NCBI RefSeq assembly: GCF_039534085.1
Contig: NZ_BAAAUT010000006.1
Location: forward strand, 62,001-126,000
Reading direction: 5' to 3'
From: Planomonospora_B alba
GTDB lineage: Bacteria > Actinomycetota > Actinomycetes > Streptosporangiales > Streptosporangiaceae
DNA: 64,000 nt
Shown: piece after piece, positions 31,865 to 41,529 of the stretch
Layout: the number at the start of each line of letters is the position of its first letter
How positions within the stretch are numbered: the stretch's first letter is position 1
Program-made: the position numbers and the translations under genes
Notes under the pieces: model-generated
Told to the model about the DNA's origin: nothing
The model's input: the letters and a program-made list of their open reading frames with translations, nothing else
Databases searched by the model: none

Positions 31865-32953
31865 TCAGGCCGTGATCCCGTCAGCGGCCCCATCGGTGAC
31901 CCCGTCGGCGGCCCCGCCCGCCTCGCCGGTCCCGCGGGCCCCGCCGGGCGCGGCGGCCCTGCGGCGGCGCGCGGCGTACGCGACGGCCCCGGAGACGGCC
32001 AGCGTGATCACGACGCCGATGACCCCGGCGACCCCGACCGGGACGCCGCCCACCTCGCCGTAGTCGGCCAGCGACCAGGAGCCGAGCGCGTGGTCGCCTG
32101 CCTGGCCGATGAAGCCCTCGTCCTCGGCGACCCGCTCCAGCCCGTCGGGGTTGCCGGAGGCGAAGAACGAGACCGCCCCGGCCAGCACCAGCGTCAGGGC
32201 GGTCCCGGCCAGCAGGAACGGCCGCGCCGGGCGCGGGGAGGCGTCCCGCGCGGGCGCGGCGGGGACCACCGTGCGCTCGCCGTCGGCGCCGCGCAGCACC
32301 AGCGGGGCGGCCAGGCCGCGCGCGCCGTACACCAGGTCGGGCCGGGCGGCGAGGACGGTGCCGACGGTGACGGCGGTGATCAGGCCCTCACCGATGCCGA
32401 TGAGCACGTGCACGCCGCCCATCGCGGCGGCGACGGTGCCGATCTCGACGGGCGCGGTGCCGCCGATCCAGAACAGCAGCGTGAACGTCAGCGCCGAAGC
32501 GGGCACGGAGACCAGAGCGGCGGCGAACGAGGCGGCGGTGAGCGCGGCACGGCCCCGCGCGACCCGGGTGACCAGGCGGAAGACGCCCCAGCCGGTCACG
32601 ACGGTGACCAGGCCCATGAGCGTGATGTTGACGCCGAGCGCGGTCAGCCCGCCGTCGGCGAAGAAGAAGCCCTGCACGAGCAGGACCACCGCCATGCACA
32701 GCACCGCCGCGTACGGTCCGACGAGTATCGCGGCCAGCGCCCCGCCGAGGAGATGGCCGCTGGTGCCCGCGGCGACCGGGAAGTTGAGCATCTGGACGGC
32801 GAAGACGAAGGCCGCGACCAGGCCGACCATGGGGGCGGTGCGGTCGTCGAGCTCGCGGCGGGCGCCGCGCAGGCAGACCGCGACCCCGGCGGCGGCCACC
32901 GCCGCGGCCGAGACGGACACGGCAGCGTTGAAGAAACCGTCAGGAACGTGCAC
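31865..32953 (-). CDS. cbiM: Cobalt/nickel ECF transporter substrate-binding subunit, CbiM-CbiN fusion
   Basis: A 362-residue membrane protein. The N-terminus MHVPDGF is the metal-coordinating start of CbiM/NikM, followed by about six helices with FPVAAGTSGHLLGG and GVHVLIGIGEGLIT. After a linker, the second part (about 245-330) has a helix, PDGLERVAEDEGF (the PDGLE signature of CbiN/NikN), and a last helix. M and N are therefore fused. The metal (Co or Ni) cannot be told. No cobalamin biosynthesis gene is nearby. Confidence 0.93.
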   Translation of the reverse strand: MHVPDGFFNAAVSVSAAAVAAAGVAVCLRGARRELDDRTAPMVGLVAAFVFAVQMLNFPVAAGTSGHLLGGALAAILVGPYAAVLCMAVVLLVQGFFFADGGLTALGVNITLMGLVTVVTGWGVFRLVTRVARGRAALTAASFAAALVSVPASALTFTLLFWIGGTAPVEIGTVAAAMGGVHVLIGIGEGLITAVTVGTVLAARPDLVYGARGLAAPLVLRGADGERTVVPAAPARDASPRPARPFLLAGTALTLVLAGAVSFFASGNPDGLERVAEDEGFIGQAGDHALGSWSLADYGEVGGVPVGVAGVIGVVITLAVSGAVAYAARRRRAAAPGGARGTGEAGGAADGVTDGAADGITA

Positions 32954-32983
32954 GGCGGGCCTCCGGTGGGCGGATGTGCTCCC

Positions 32984-33011
32984 ACTTTAGGCCACGGCCT
33001 TGTTATTGCAA
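32984..33011 (-). promoter_or_regulatory. Predicted cbiMN promoter with palindromic -35
   Basis: On the minus strand a -10 TAAAGT (32984-32989) and a -35 TTGCAA (33006-33011) are 16 bp apart, giving a leader of only about 25 nt. There is therefore no room for a cobalamin riboswitch. GTTATTGCAAC around the -35 is a short inverted repeat that a Fur/Nur-type metalloregulator could read. Confidence 0.4.
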
Positions 33012-33021
33012 CGAATGGGCA

Positions 33022-34962
33022 TCAGCGAAGCGTCCGCTGGACGAGGACCCGCAGCGGGACGGTCCTGACCACCGCGCTGAGCCGCCCCTTGCCCGCGGTG
33101 GCGTAGGGCTTGGCGGTCCACCGCTCGGTCCCGCGCCACCAGGTGCGCGCCGACGCGACCAGCTCCGTCGCCGCCTCGATCCGGAACCGCGCCGGCGGGC
33201 CGCCCAGCTCCAGCTCCAGGTAGGCGTCCCAGGTGCCCGGACCCAGCCGGCCGAGCGCCTGCCGGACCGTGAAGGCGCCGTCCGTCCGCGCCGTCACCCG
33301 GGCGCACCGCTCGTCCCCGGACCGCCGCTCCCGCCACACCAGCCGCCGTACGGCCCGCGCCGGGGCGCGCATCGGGCCGACCGCCGCCTCGCCGGTGAGC
33401 ACCAGCCGGTGCCCGGCCGCCCAGCGCGTCCCGGTCAGCCGGACCAGGCCCGGCACGGCGGCCACGTGCCCGCCCACGTCGATGCTGAGGTTGTCGTAAA
33501 GCCGGGTGAAGTAGGGCAGGACGACCGTTCCGCCGGCCAGCCGGGGCGCCGGCCGGACGATCCGCCGGTCCCGCTCCGCGCCCAGCCGCGCCGTGCGGAC
33601 CACCCCCTCGCACCCGACGGCCACGTGGACGTCCCAGACGCCGGACGGCAGGGCGGCGACGTCGATCACGGCGGCGAACCTCGTCCCGTCCCAGGCCGCC
33701 GGCACGGTGATCTCCTCCTGCGGCGGACCCTGCGGCGGGTTCTGCGGCGGGTCCTGCGGCGGGTTCTGCGGCGGGCGGGACCGCAGCACCAGCGAGACGC
33801 CGTCCACCGCGAGCCCGGGGCGCACCGCCGCGTCCGCGGCCTCCAGCGCCACCCGGCCGGCGACGACCAGCCCCGCGCCCGCGTCCCAGCGCAGCTCCAG
33901 CAGCTCCCGGCGGACCGCGGCCGACTCGATGTGCGCCAGCCGTACGAGGCGGTCGATGTCCTCCAGCGCGGCGAGCCTGCCCCGGTCGACGGAGCCGAGC
34001 CGCTCGCGCACCCCGTCGGTCAGCCAGCGCTCGCACAGGTCGGCCACCTCCGCCGCGATCTCCTTGCGCTCGACTTCGCCGGCCTCCAGGAACGGCCTGC
34101 CGAGGTGGGCCAGGGCGTCCAGCCGGAGGTGGCGCCGGAGCAGGTGGTCGCGGAGCGGGCCCGGCCGCACGTGCGCGGCGACCAGCTCGATCGGGCGCCG
34201 GATCATCCGCATCCAGGAGATCGGGTCGCGGCTGCCCTCCCGCTGCATGATGCTGGTCCCGTCCGGCCGGTCCATCAGGTGGTAGCAGTCGTAGTCGGCC
34301 ACCACGGAGATCACCTCGGCGTGGCAGTAGGCGTGCGCGGTGAACACGATGTCCTCGCCGACCAGGAGCGTCTCGTCGAAGCGGATGCGGTGCCGCTCCA
34401 GCATCCGGCGGCGGAACAGCTTGAAGCAGGTCAGGCTGTTGTAGACGGCGCTGCCCTCCAGCGGCACCCGCTCGGCGTTCTCCCCGAACATCGAGACCGG
34501 CGCCCGGCGGCCGTGGCCGACGATCTTCCCCAGGACGATGTCGGAGCCGTTGCGCTCGGCCATCGCGAGCATGCGCTCCAGCGCCTCCTCGCCGAGGTGG
34601 TCGTCGGCGTCGCAGAAGAAGACGTACCGCCCGCGGGCCAGGGACAGGCCCGTGTTGCGCGGGCGGCCGGCGCCGCCCGAGGCCGCCTGGTGCACGACCC
34701 GGACGACCCCCGGATGGCAGGCGGCGTACAGGTCGGCCAGCTCGCCGCCGCCGTCGGTGGAGCCGTCGTCCACGACGATGATCTCCTTGGCGACCCGCTG
34801 GACCAGGATCGAGGTCAGGCAGCGGTCGAGGTAGGGCCGGCAGTCGTGGAGGGGGACGATCACGCTCACGTCGACGGCGGGCCGTACGGCGCGCACCCCC
34901 GCCGGCTCCGCCGCCTCGCCGTCGCGCCCCGTACGGACTCGCTGGAGGATCGTTCGCGTCAC
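33022..34962 (-). CDS. Glycosyltransferase family 2 with C-terminal accessory domains (646 aa)
   Basis: The N-terminal GT-A domain (about 30-260) has VSVIVPLHDCRPYLDRCL, IIVVDDGSTDGGGE, GGAGRPRNTGLSLARG and FFCDADDHLG, with the DxD-type DAD. A helical segment follows. A Pro-Gln linker (PPQNPPQDPPQ) near residues 392-411 is encoded by a short tandem repeat. The C-terminal part (to 646) is beta-rich, resembling the extra domains of teichoic-acid or capsule glycosyltransferases. It probably builds a cell-surface glycopolymer. A paralogue lies directly upstream. Confidence 0.85.
   Translation of the reverse strand: MTRTILQRVRTGRDGEAAEPAGVRAVRPAVDVSVIVPLHDCRPYLDRCLTSILVQRVAKEIIVVDDGSTDGGGELADLYAACHPGVVRVVHQAASGGAGRPRNTGLSLARGRYVFFCDADDHLGEEALERMLAMAERNGSDIVLGKIVGHGRRAPVSMFGENAERVPLEGSAVYNSLTCFKLFRRRMLERHRIRFDETLLVGEDIVFTAHAYCHAEVISVVADYDCYHLMDRPDGTSIMQREGSRDPISWMRMIRRPIELVAAHVRPGPLRDHLLRRHLRLDALAHLGRPFLEAGEVERKEIAAEVADLCERWLTDGVRERLGSVDRGRLAALEDIDRLVRLAHIESAAVRRELLELRWDAGAGLVVAGRVALEAADAAVRPGLAVDGVSLVLRSRPPQNPPQDPPQNPPQGPPQEEITVPAAWDGTRFAAVIDVAALPSGVWDVHVAVGCEGVVRTARLGAERDRRIVRPAPRLAGGTVVLPYFTRLYDNLSIDVGGHVAAVPGLVRLTGTRWAAGHRLVLTGEAAVGPMRAPARAVRRLVWRERRSGDERCARVTARTDGAFTVRQALGRLGPGTWDAYLELELGGPPARFRIEAATELVASARTWWRGTERWTAKPYATAGKGRLSAVVRTVPLRVLVQRTLR
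33718..33778 (-). repeat. 12/15-bp tandem repeat encoding a Pro-Gln linker
   Basis: About five copies of a TGCGGCGGGTTC-like unit inside the glycosyltransferase gene. They encode PPQN/PPQD/PPQG units between the catalytic and C-terminal regions. Confidence 0.7.
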
Positions 34963-34980
34963 CGCCGTGCTCCTCGTCGG

Positions 34981-36078
34981 TCACATTCCGCTTACCCGGC
35001 GATTCAGTATGTGGCGAAGAGCGGATCGTGCGCGGGCGATCCACCCGGTTGCCCGGCTCTCCCGGACGCCGCGACCGCCGCGCCAGGTGAGAAAGAACCG
35101 GTTCGTACGGCTTGCTCCGGTGACGGCGTCCAGTTCGCGGTGGAGACCGCGGCGGACGCAGTGGGCGAGCAGCCTCTCCCGCGGCGGCAGGCGGCCGGCG
35201 ATCCGATCGGTCAGCCAGCGCTCGACGATCGGCCGGGCCGCCTCGGCCGCCCGCCGCCGCGTCCGGCGGTCGAGGCTCCGCCACCCCGGCCCGAAGGTGC
35301 CGAACACCTCGCACCGGAAGTGCCTGCGCATCAGCCGGTCCCGGTCGGCGCCCGGCGCGGTGTGCCGCTCGACCAGCTCCATCATCCGCGCGGCCTGCGC
35401 GAGCCGCTCCAGCGGGTGCGGCGCGGACCGGGTCACGTTGCGCACGCCCTCGCGGTAGGTCAGGTAGTAGCAGTCGTAGTCGGCCACCACGGAGATCACC
35501 CGGGCGTTGAAGTAGGCGAGCGCGGTGAAGGGCTGGTCCTCGCCCGTGCGCAGGTGCTCGGGGAAGCGCAGGCCGAGGCGCTCGATCAGGCCCCGCCGGA
35601 ACAGCTTCTGCGCCGAGAGCGTGTAGTAGACGCCGTCCCTGAACAGGTCGGCCCGGTCCCGGTTCCGGGTGAAGGGCACCTTCGGCACCCGCCGCCCGCC
35701 CACCCCCGCCATCCGGCCGAGCACCACGTCGGAGCCGTTCCGCTCGGCCACGGCCACCATGCGCTCCAGCGCCTGCGGGCCCAGGTAGTCGTCGGCGTCG
35801 AGGAAGAAGACGTAGCGCCCCCTGGCCAGGCCGAGCCCGGTGTTGCGGGGCCCTCCGGGCCCGCCGGAGTGCGGCCTGCGCACCGCCGTGATCTCCGGGT
35901 ACTTGTCCGCGTACCGCTCGAGCACGGCGCCGCTGCCGTCGGTCGAGCCGTCGTCGACCGCGACGACCTGCAGGTTCCTCAGCCCGATGCTCTGCCCGAC
36001 CACCGAGTCGAGGCACTCCCCCACGTACGCCTCGACGTCGTGGACGGCGATGACCACCGAGACCACGGGAACGTCCAC
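34981..36078 (-). CDS. Glycosyltransferase family 2 (365 aa)
   Basis: GT-A glycosyltransferase paralogous to its downstream neighbour: VSVVIAVHDVEAYVGECL, VVAVDDGSTDGSG, GGPGGPRNTGLGLARG, FFLDADDYLG, then EDQPFTALAYFNARVISVVADYDCYYL, a string shared with the neighbour. It lacks the long C-terminal region. GTG 36078 follows GGGGGTGGC; the frame is open further upstream but is Gly/Pro-rich and unlike the family. It forms a two-gene surface-polysaccharide unit with 18 bp between the genes. Confidence 0.83.
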   Translation of the reverse strand: MDVPVVSVVIAVHDVEAYVGECLDSVVGQSIGLRNLQVVAVDDGSTDGSGAVLERYADKYPEITAVRRPHSGGPGGPRNTGLGLARGRYVFFLDADDYLGPQALERMVAVAERNGSDVVLGRMAGVGGRRVPKVPFTRNRDRADLFRDGVYYTLSAQKLFRRGLIERLGLRFPEHLRTGEDQPFTALAYFNARVISVVADYDCYYLTYREGVRNVTRSAPHPLERLAQAARMMELVERHTAPGADRDRLMRRHFRCEVFGTFGPGWRSLDRRTRRRAAEAARPIVERWLTDRIAGRLPPRERLLAHCVRRGLHRELDAVTGASRTNRFFLTWRGGRGVRESRATGWIARARSALRHILNRRVSGM

Positions 36079-36231
36079 GCCACCCCCCGGTTGCCCCCGC
36101 ACGTCAGGGTGCCCGGGAAGCGGCGCCGCGACGCCCGCCGTGACCGAACCGGGAGGGTTCCCGGACCCGGCGGGACCGGGTGCGGAGCGTTCTCCTGCGA
36201 ATTCGCGAGATAGATCTAGCACATAGCGGGC

Positions 36232-36561
36232 ATGCGGCCATGCATGGGTGAGCGTTCAGAGGACTTCGACGTCAGCGCGGACGACTTCGGGGACGGCCAC
36301 GGGAACCGGCGCGGGGACCTGAACAAACTGGCCGTCGGTCTGGCGATCTCGGAGGCGCTGGCCAACCACGGCCATCATGCCCTGGCCAACGCGCACAGGT
36401 CCGCCGCCGACTCCCACCGCATGCTGGCCGACGCCCGGGCGGGGGACGTCGAGGAGCACCTGCAACTGGAGGAGTGGCACCGCTGGTGCGCCCTGGTGGA
36501 GAGCCAGCTCGCGGACGAGGCCGACCGGCGCACGCCCACCCGCCGGGACCGGGACGACTAG
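36232..36561 (+). CDS. Hypothetical protein, His/Ala-rich (109 aa)
   Basis: A short soluble protein with an acidic start (GERSEDFDVSADDFGDG), a His/Ala-rich helical middle (SEALANHGHHALANAHRSA) and a charged end. ATG 36232 or 36244 is possible; neither has a clear Shine-Dalgarno site. It precedes the P-type ATPase by 60 bp and may be co-transcribed. Not recognised. Confidence 0.55.
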   Translation: MRPCMGERSEDFDVSADDFGDGHGNRRGDLNKLAVGLAISEALANHGHHALANAHRSAADSHRMLADARAGDVEEHLQLEEWHRWCALVESQLADEADRRTPTRRDRDD

Positions 36562-36621
36562 CCCGCGGACGGGAGGTGCCCGGTCTGGAGGCCGCATCCC
36601 GCACCGGAGATGAGGACGACC

Positions 36622-39375
36622 ATGACCGAACCGGCCGGCTCCGCCCCTGCGCCCTGGCACGCGCTCCCCGCCTCCGACGTCGCCGCCGGGCTCGGCGTGG
36701 ACCCGCGCGCCGGCCTCTCCTCCCAGGAGGCCGCCCGGAGGCTGGCCGAGCACGGCCCCAACCAGCTCGCCGAGACGCCCAGGGAACCGCGCTGGCACGC
36801 CTTCCTGCGGCAGTTCCAGGACCTGATGATCATCATCCTGCTGATCGCCGCCGTGGTCGGCGTCGTGGTGGTGCGCGAGTGGGAGACCCCCGCCGCGATC
36901 GTCCTGGTGGTGCTGCTCAACGCGGCCATCGGCTTCGTCCAGGAGTCCCGCGCCGAGGCCTCGCTGGAGGCCCTGCGGAAGATGAGCACCACCACGGCCA
37001 CCGTACGGCGGGACGGCCGGACCATGCGCCTGGACGCCCACGGCCTCGTCCCCGGCGACGTGGTCGCGGTGGAGGCCGGTGACCGGGTCCCCGCCGACGG
37101 GCGGCTGATCTCCTCGGCCTCCCTGGAGGTGCAGGAGTCCGCCCTCACCGGCGAGGCGCTGGCCGCCCACAAGTCCGCGGGCGCGCAGGTCGGCGCGGAC
37201 GCCCCGCCGGCCGACCGGGCGGCCTCGGTCTTCATGAACACCTCGGTCACCCGCGGCCGGGGGGAGATGGTGGTCACCGCCACCGGCATGGCGACCGAGA
37301 CCGGCCACATCGCCGGCATGCTCACCTCGGCGAAGCCGGCTCCGACGCCGCTGCAGCGCCGGATCAACGCCCTCAGCCGGACCCTGGCGCTCATCGCGGG
37401 CGGCGTCGTCCTCGTCGTGGCCGTGCTGGGCCTGCTGCGCGGGCAGGAGTTCGGGGAGCTGTTCGTCACCGCCGTCTCCCTGGCCGTCGCGGCCATCCCC
37501 GAGGGGCTGCCGGCGGTGGTCGCGTTCACCCTGGCGATGGGCACCGGCAGGCTGGCCAGGCGCGGCGCCATCGTCAAGAAGCTGGCCTCGGTGGAGACCC
37601 TCGGCAGCACCTCGCAGATCTGCACCGACAAGACCGGCACCCTGACGCTGAACGAGATGACGGCGCGGGAGCTGATCGTGGCCGACCGGCGGTTCACCGT
37701 CTCCGGCCGGGGCTACTCGACGGACGGGCGGATCCGGACCACCGACGGCACGCCGCCCCCGTCCACCCTGGACGAGGCGCTGCTCGCCATGGCCCTGTGC
37801 ACGGACGCCGTGCTGCGCGACGGCGAGGTGGTCGGCGACCCCACCGAGGGGGCCCTGGTGGTCCTCGTGGAGAAGGGCGGCATCGACGTCGCGGCCCTGC
37901 GCGAGGAGCGCCCCCGGCTGCTGGAGATCCCGTTCGACTCCGACTACAAGTTCATGGCGACCTTCCACCGCTGGACCGACGAGGAGGGCCGCGAGATCGT
38001 CCGCTGCTTCGTCAAGGGCGCCCCGGACGTCCTGTCGGCACGGGCCTCCCACCACCTGGGCGAGGACGGCGCCGGCGGGATCGGCGGGACCGCGGTGTTC
38101 GACGCGGCGGCCCGGGAGCGGTACGAGCGGGCCAACGCCGAGCTGGCCGGGCAGGGCATGCGGGTCATGGCCGTGGGCGGGGAGGACTTCCCCGCCGAGG
38201 GGTTCGACCCCGGCGACGACCCGAAGCGGCTGCTCGACCGGATCACGCTGTACGCCCTGGTCGGCATCGTCGACCCGCCGCGCCCGGAGGCCCGGCGGGC
38301 CATCGCGGAGTGCCACGACGCGGGCGTCCGGGTCCGGATGATCACCGGGGACCACGCGGTGACGGCCGGTGCCATCGCCGGTGAGCTGGGCATCCCCGGC
38401 GGCGCCGTCACCGGCGCCGAGCTCGACCGGATCGACGACGACGCCGAGCTGGCCCGCCGCCTGGACGAGGTCGGCGTCATCGCGCGGGTCTCCCCCGCAC
38501 ACAAGATCCGGATCGTCCGTGCCCTGCAGGGCCGCGGGGACGTGGTCGCGATGACCGGCGACGGGGTCAACGACGCCCCGGCCCTGCGCAAGGCCGACAT
38601 CGGCGTCGCGATGGGGATCACCGGGACGGAGGTGGCCAAGGAGGCCGCGACGATGGTCCTGACCGACGACAACTTCGCGACGGTCGTCGGAGCCGTCCGC
38701 GAGGGCCGCGGCGTCTACGACAACATCGTGAAGTTCACCCGCTTCCAGGTCTCGACCGCGCTGGGCTTCGTGCTGACGTTCCTGGTCGCGTCGGTGACCG
38801 GGACCGCCGGCGGCGCGCCGTTCACCGCGCTGCAGATCCTCTTCGTGAACCTGGTCATGGACGGCCCCCCGGCGATGTCGCTGGGCGTCGACCCGGTCAG
38901 CCACGACGCGATGAGCCGGCCGCCCCGCCGGCCGAAGGAGCGGATCCTCACCACCGAGCGCCTCGTGCGGATCCTGCTGGCCAGCTCCGTGATGGCGGCG
39001 GGCACGCTCACCGTCCTCGCCCTGGCCCCCGGCCCCGCGCCCGGTCTGGGCCAGACCAGTACGGCGGGCACGATGGCCTTCGTCACCTTCGTGTTCTTCC
39101 AGGCGTTCAACCTGCTGAACGTCCGGCACGACACCCGGTCCGTCTTCAGCCGCGAGACCTTCGAGAACCCGTCGGCCTTCGTCGCGACCGGCGTCGTGGT
39201 CGTCCTGCTGCTGCTCGTCGTCGAGATGAACGCCCTGCACGGCCCCTTCGACACCACCGACCTCACCGCCGGGCAGTGGCTGCTCTGCGCGGCCGTCGGC
39301 TCGGTGATCCTGTGGGCCGGGGAACTGGTCAAGGCGGTGCTGCGCGCCCGCCGCCCGGCTCCGGCCCGCCCCTGA
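36622..39375 (+). CDS. Cation-transporting P-type ATPase, Ca2+ (P2A) type
   Basis: A 917-residue P-type ATPase. N-terminal cation-ATPase motif HGPNQLAETPREPRW; A-domain ESALTGEA (about 172-179); PEGLPAVVAFTLAMGTG in M4 with the SERCA-like PEGLP; phosphorylated Asp in ICTDKTGTLTLNEM (about 336); KGAPDVLSA; hinge MTGDGVNDAPALRKADIG (about 643-660). It exports Ca2+ or a related cation. ATG 36622 with GAGGA six bases upstream is preferred to the ATG at 36610, which sits on its own site. Confidence 0.93.
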   Translation: MTEPAGSAPAPWHALPASDVAAGLGVDPRAGLSSQEAARRLAEHGPNQLAETPREPRWHAFLRQFQDLMIIILLIAAVVGVVVVREWETPAAIVLVVLLNAAIGFVQESRAEASLEALRKMSTTTATVRRDGRTMRLDAHGLVPGDVVAVEAGDRVPADGRLISSASLEVQESALTGEALAAHKSAGAQVGADAPPADRAASVFMNTSVTRGRGEMVVTATGMATETGHIAGMLTSAKPAPTPLQRRINALSRTLALIAGGVVLVVAVLGLLRGQEFGELFVTAVSLAVAAIPEGLPAVVAFTLAMGTGRLARRGAIVKKLASVETLGSTSQICTDKTGTLTLNEMTARELIVADRRFTVSGRGYSTDGRIRTTDGTPPPSTLDEALLAMALCTDAVLRDGEVVGDPTEGALVVLVEKGGIDVAALREERPRLLEIPFDSDYKFMATFHRWTDEEGREIVRCFVKGAPDVLSARASHHLGEDGAGGIGGTAVFDAAARERYERANAELAGQGMRVMAVGGEDFPAEGFDPGDDPKRLLDRITLYALVGIVDPPRPEARRAIAECHDAGVRVRMITGDHAVTAGAIAGELGIPGGAVTGAELDRIDDDAELARRLDEVGVIARVSPAHKIRIVRALQGRGDVVAMTGDGVNDAPALRKADIGVAMGITGTEVAKEAATMVLTDDNFATVVGAVREGRGVYDNIVKFTRFQVSTALGFVLTFLVASVTGTAGGAPFTALQILFVNLVMDGPPAMSLGVDPVSHDAMSRPPRRPKERILTTERLVRILLASSVMAAGTLTVLALAPGPAPGLGQTSTAGTMAFVTFVFFQAFNLLNVRHDTRSVFSRETFENPSAFVATGVVVVLLLLVVEMNALHGPFDTTDLTAGQWLLCAAVGSVILWAGELVKAVLRARRPAPARP

Positions 39376-39465
39376 GCGGGAGCTCCCGCCCGAGGGGCGG
39401 GCGGGAGAGATCATCACCACGGCGGTGCCGGCCGTGGAGGCGTGCGGCCCCGCGGCCGGTGCTAG

Positions 39466-39503
39466 GGCCTGTTTCAGGAGTGAGTTGAGTGGCGGTTGCG
39501 GCC
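39466..39503 (+). mobile_element. Solo terminal repeat of an IS5-type element
   Basis: The sequence after CTAG reads GGCCTGTTTCAGGAGTGAGT and then TGAGTGGCGGTTGCGG. It matches the reverse complement of the right end of the complete IS at 49700-50728 with only a few differences. No transposase follows, so the rest of the element has been lost. Confidence 0.75.
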
Positions 39504-39505
39504 TG

Positions 39506-40970
39506 CGAGACCTGTGGCTGCACATCTGGCCGCAGGCCAGGACCGGGTTCCCGGAAGACATCGAGACGCAGTTCCGGCTGGAGACGGAGGTCCTCGACAT
39601 CGTCCGCCGGATCCGCGCCCAGCTGGTCGACGCCAGCGGCCACTACGGCATCCAGTTCCAAGCGCTGCTGCATGCTGAACTGCGCCGGGCGGAACTCACG
39701 CCGACGAGGGATCGCCCGTGACAGCGCCAAGCAATTGGACGAGGACGCCGCCGCGATCGACCGGTTCATCCGCGAGGCCGGCATCGCCGGCGTCGACGAG
39801 CTGCGGGCCCGCCGCATGGAGCTGGTGCGGCAACTCGCCGCGGCAGAAGACGAGCTACGAGCGACCCGCGACGAAGTCGCCGCGCTGACCAGCGCCGAGC
39901 AAGAGCGCCGCGCTGAGCTGTTGGGGGTCTGACCGCGTCGAAGCAGCGGCATGAGGAAGCCGACCTGCTCACGGTGACCGTTCGCGGCCGCGAGGCCGCT
40001 CTCGCCCAGCTACGTCTCGACCTGGCCAAAGCCGAACGGCGCAGTACCGCGATCGGGCTGCTCGCGCCCTTCGGGTTCGCCACCTGCCCGCGCTGCACGC
40101 AAGACCTCGACGGCCGCGAGGTGGCCGCGACGGACTGCCGCCCGTGCTGCCAGCCGCTCGCTCGCGTCGACGTCGAAGACGTCCACGCCTCCGAGGAGGA
40201 GGCCGACCGGATACGGGCGCAGGTCACCGAAACCGAAGCACTGCTTGACGCCGATGTCACCGCACTCGAACAGGGCCGGCTGACGGCCCGCCACGCGGAC
40301 CTGCGCCTCGACACCCTCTTGGGCGAGTACGACCAGGCGACCGCCGGCACGACCTCCCCGCGGATGGAGGCGGTCGCTCAGCTGAGCCGGCAGGCGGAAG
40401 CCCTGCGCCACAGCATCGACGAAACCGGCCGGCATCAGCAGATGTGGCGGCGGCTCGATCAGGTCCGCGCCGAGGCTGTCGCGCACCGTAAGACGGACCG
40501 GCAGCTCAGAATCGACATCACCGAACGGGAGAAGGCCCTGCGAGCGCGGCGCCCAGCTCGGCGACAGCAGCGCGGCGTTCACTGACGAGGTCAACCGGAT
40601 CGGCGTCCCCACCGACGGCACCGCACGCATTGACCCGGACACCTTCCTGCCGCTGGTGGGAGACCCCACGTTCGAAAACCTCCGAGCCAGCGGAGGCGGC
40701 GCCAGCACCGCGCTCAACATCGCCTACCACCTGACCCTGCTCACTACCGCGCTCGATCATCCCGATGTCCTGCTGCCGAACCTGCTCATCATCGACTCCC
40801 CGCGTAAAGCGATCGGCAAGGACCGGATCCAGCTGATCGTGTCCGACAACGACATCCCTGCCGAGTTCGTGACCAAGCGCAACACGATCGTGCTCACCTC
40901 CGAACGCTCGGCTGTTCCCGGCGTCACCAACACCGGCGTCGGCGAAGGCCAGCGAGTCGAGGACCTCTAG
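39506..40970 (+). pseudogene. Frameshifted zinc-hook (Rad50/SMC-like) ATPase relic
   Basis: Four successive frames join into one protein: LRDLWLHIWPQARTGFPEDI...; then KQLDEDAAAIDRFIREAGI... after a shift near 39700; then LTASKQRHEEADLLT... after about 39928; then AQLGDSSAAFTDEVNRIGVP... after about 40550. Coiled-coil helices flank CPRCTQDLDGREVAATDCRP (zinc-hook-like, 40087-40150). The end has SGGG, a Walker-B-like LLIIDSPRK and TIVLTSERSAVPGV. The N-terminal Walker A half is missing, cut off by the IS end. At least three frameshifts make it non-functional. Relatives occur in DNA-repair and phage-defence ATPases; the exact family is not identified. Confidence 0.7.
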
Positions 40971-41148
40971 CGAGCAGGCCTTGCCGCGGATATCCACCGA
41001 AAATCCATAACATTCGCCTGAGCAGCGGACACGCTGATGCCACCCGTAGACTCAAGGATGCTTGCCCCGACCGCCTGGGAAGGCGCGCAGGTTCCAGCAT
41101 TCCCGATCGTCAAGCAGCAGCAACTTGTACGCGTCTGATCAACTCACC

Positions 41149-41529
41149 CTGGCGTACGGCGAAGCGCTTCGCCGGCAAGGACGCAACCGTGACGCCCGGG
41201 TGCAGCTGGCCGCCGCCCGCGACCGCTTCGAGGAACTCGGGGCCCGTTCGTGGGAGGCCCGGGCCGCTGCGGAGCTCCGCGCCACCGGCCTGACGCGGAC
41301 CGGCCGGAACAAGGCCGGTGAGGCCCTCACCCCGCAGGAGCTGGAGGTCGCCAGGCTGGCGGCGACGGGCCTGTCGAACCCGCAGATCGCGTCGCATCTG
41401 TTCCTTTCGCCGCGGACCGTGTCGTCGCATCTCTACCATGTGTTCCCGAAGCTGGGAATCACATCGCGGGCCGAGCTCCGCGACGCACTGGAGGCGCTGC
41501 CTCCCGAGCCTCCGGCCACCCGGCTGTGA
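41149..41529 (+). pseudogene. 3' fragment of a LAL-type LuxR regulator
   Basis: About 126 C-terminal codons, nearly identical to the end of the complete regulator at 45549-48332, with the whole LuxR helix-turn-helix (LTPQELEVARLAATGLSNPQ, LSPRTVSSHLYHVF). The ATPase and TPR-like parts are missing. The frame continues upstream to 41062 into unrelated sequence, so a short HTH-only protein could be made, but no start site supports it. Confidence 0.75.

Noticed and set aside
32954..33021. Cobalamin riboswitch upstream of cbiMN
   Set aside because: The space between the cbiMN start and the next gene is only 68 bp and shows none of the conserved B12-box sequence.
32987..36016. A 1009-codon minus-strand frame across both glycosyltransferase genes
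   Set aside because: It is an out-of-frame shadow; the two glycosyltransferases are convincing in other frames and the long frame is Arg/Pro/Gly-rich noise typical of high-GC DNA.
36079..36222. Upstream extension of the second glycosyltransferase to an earlier start
   Set aside because: The extra 48 residues are Gly/Pro-rich and unlike GT-A N-termini; GTG 36078 has a much better ribosome-binding site.
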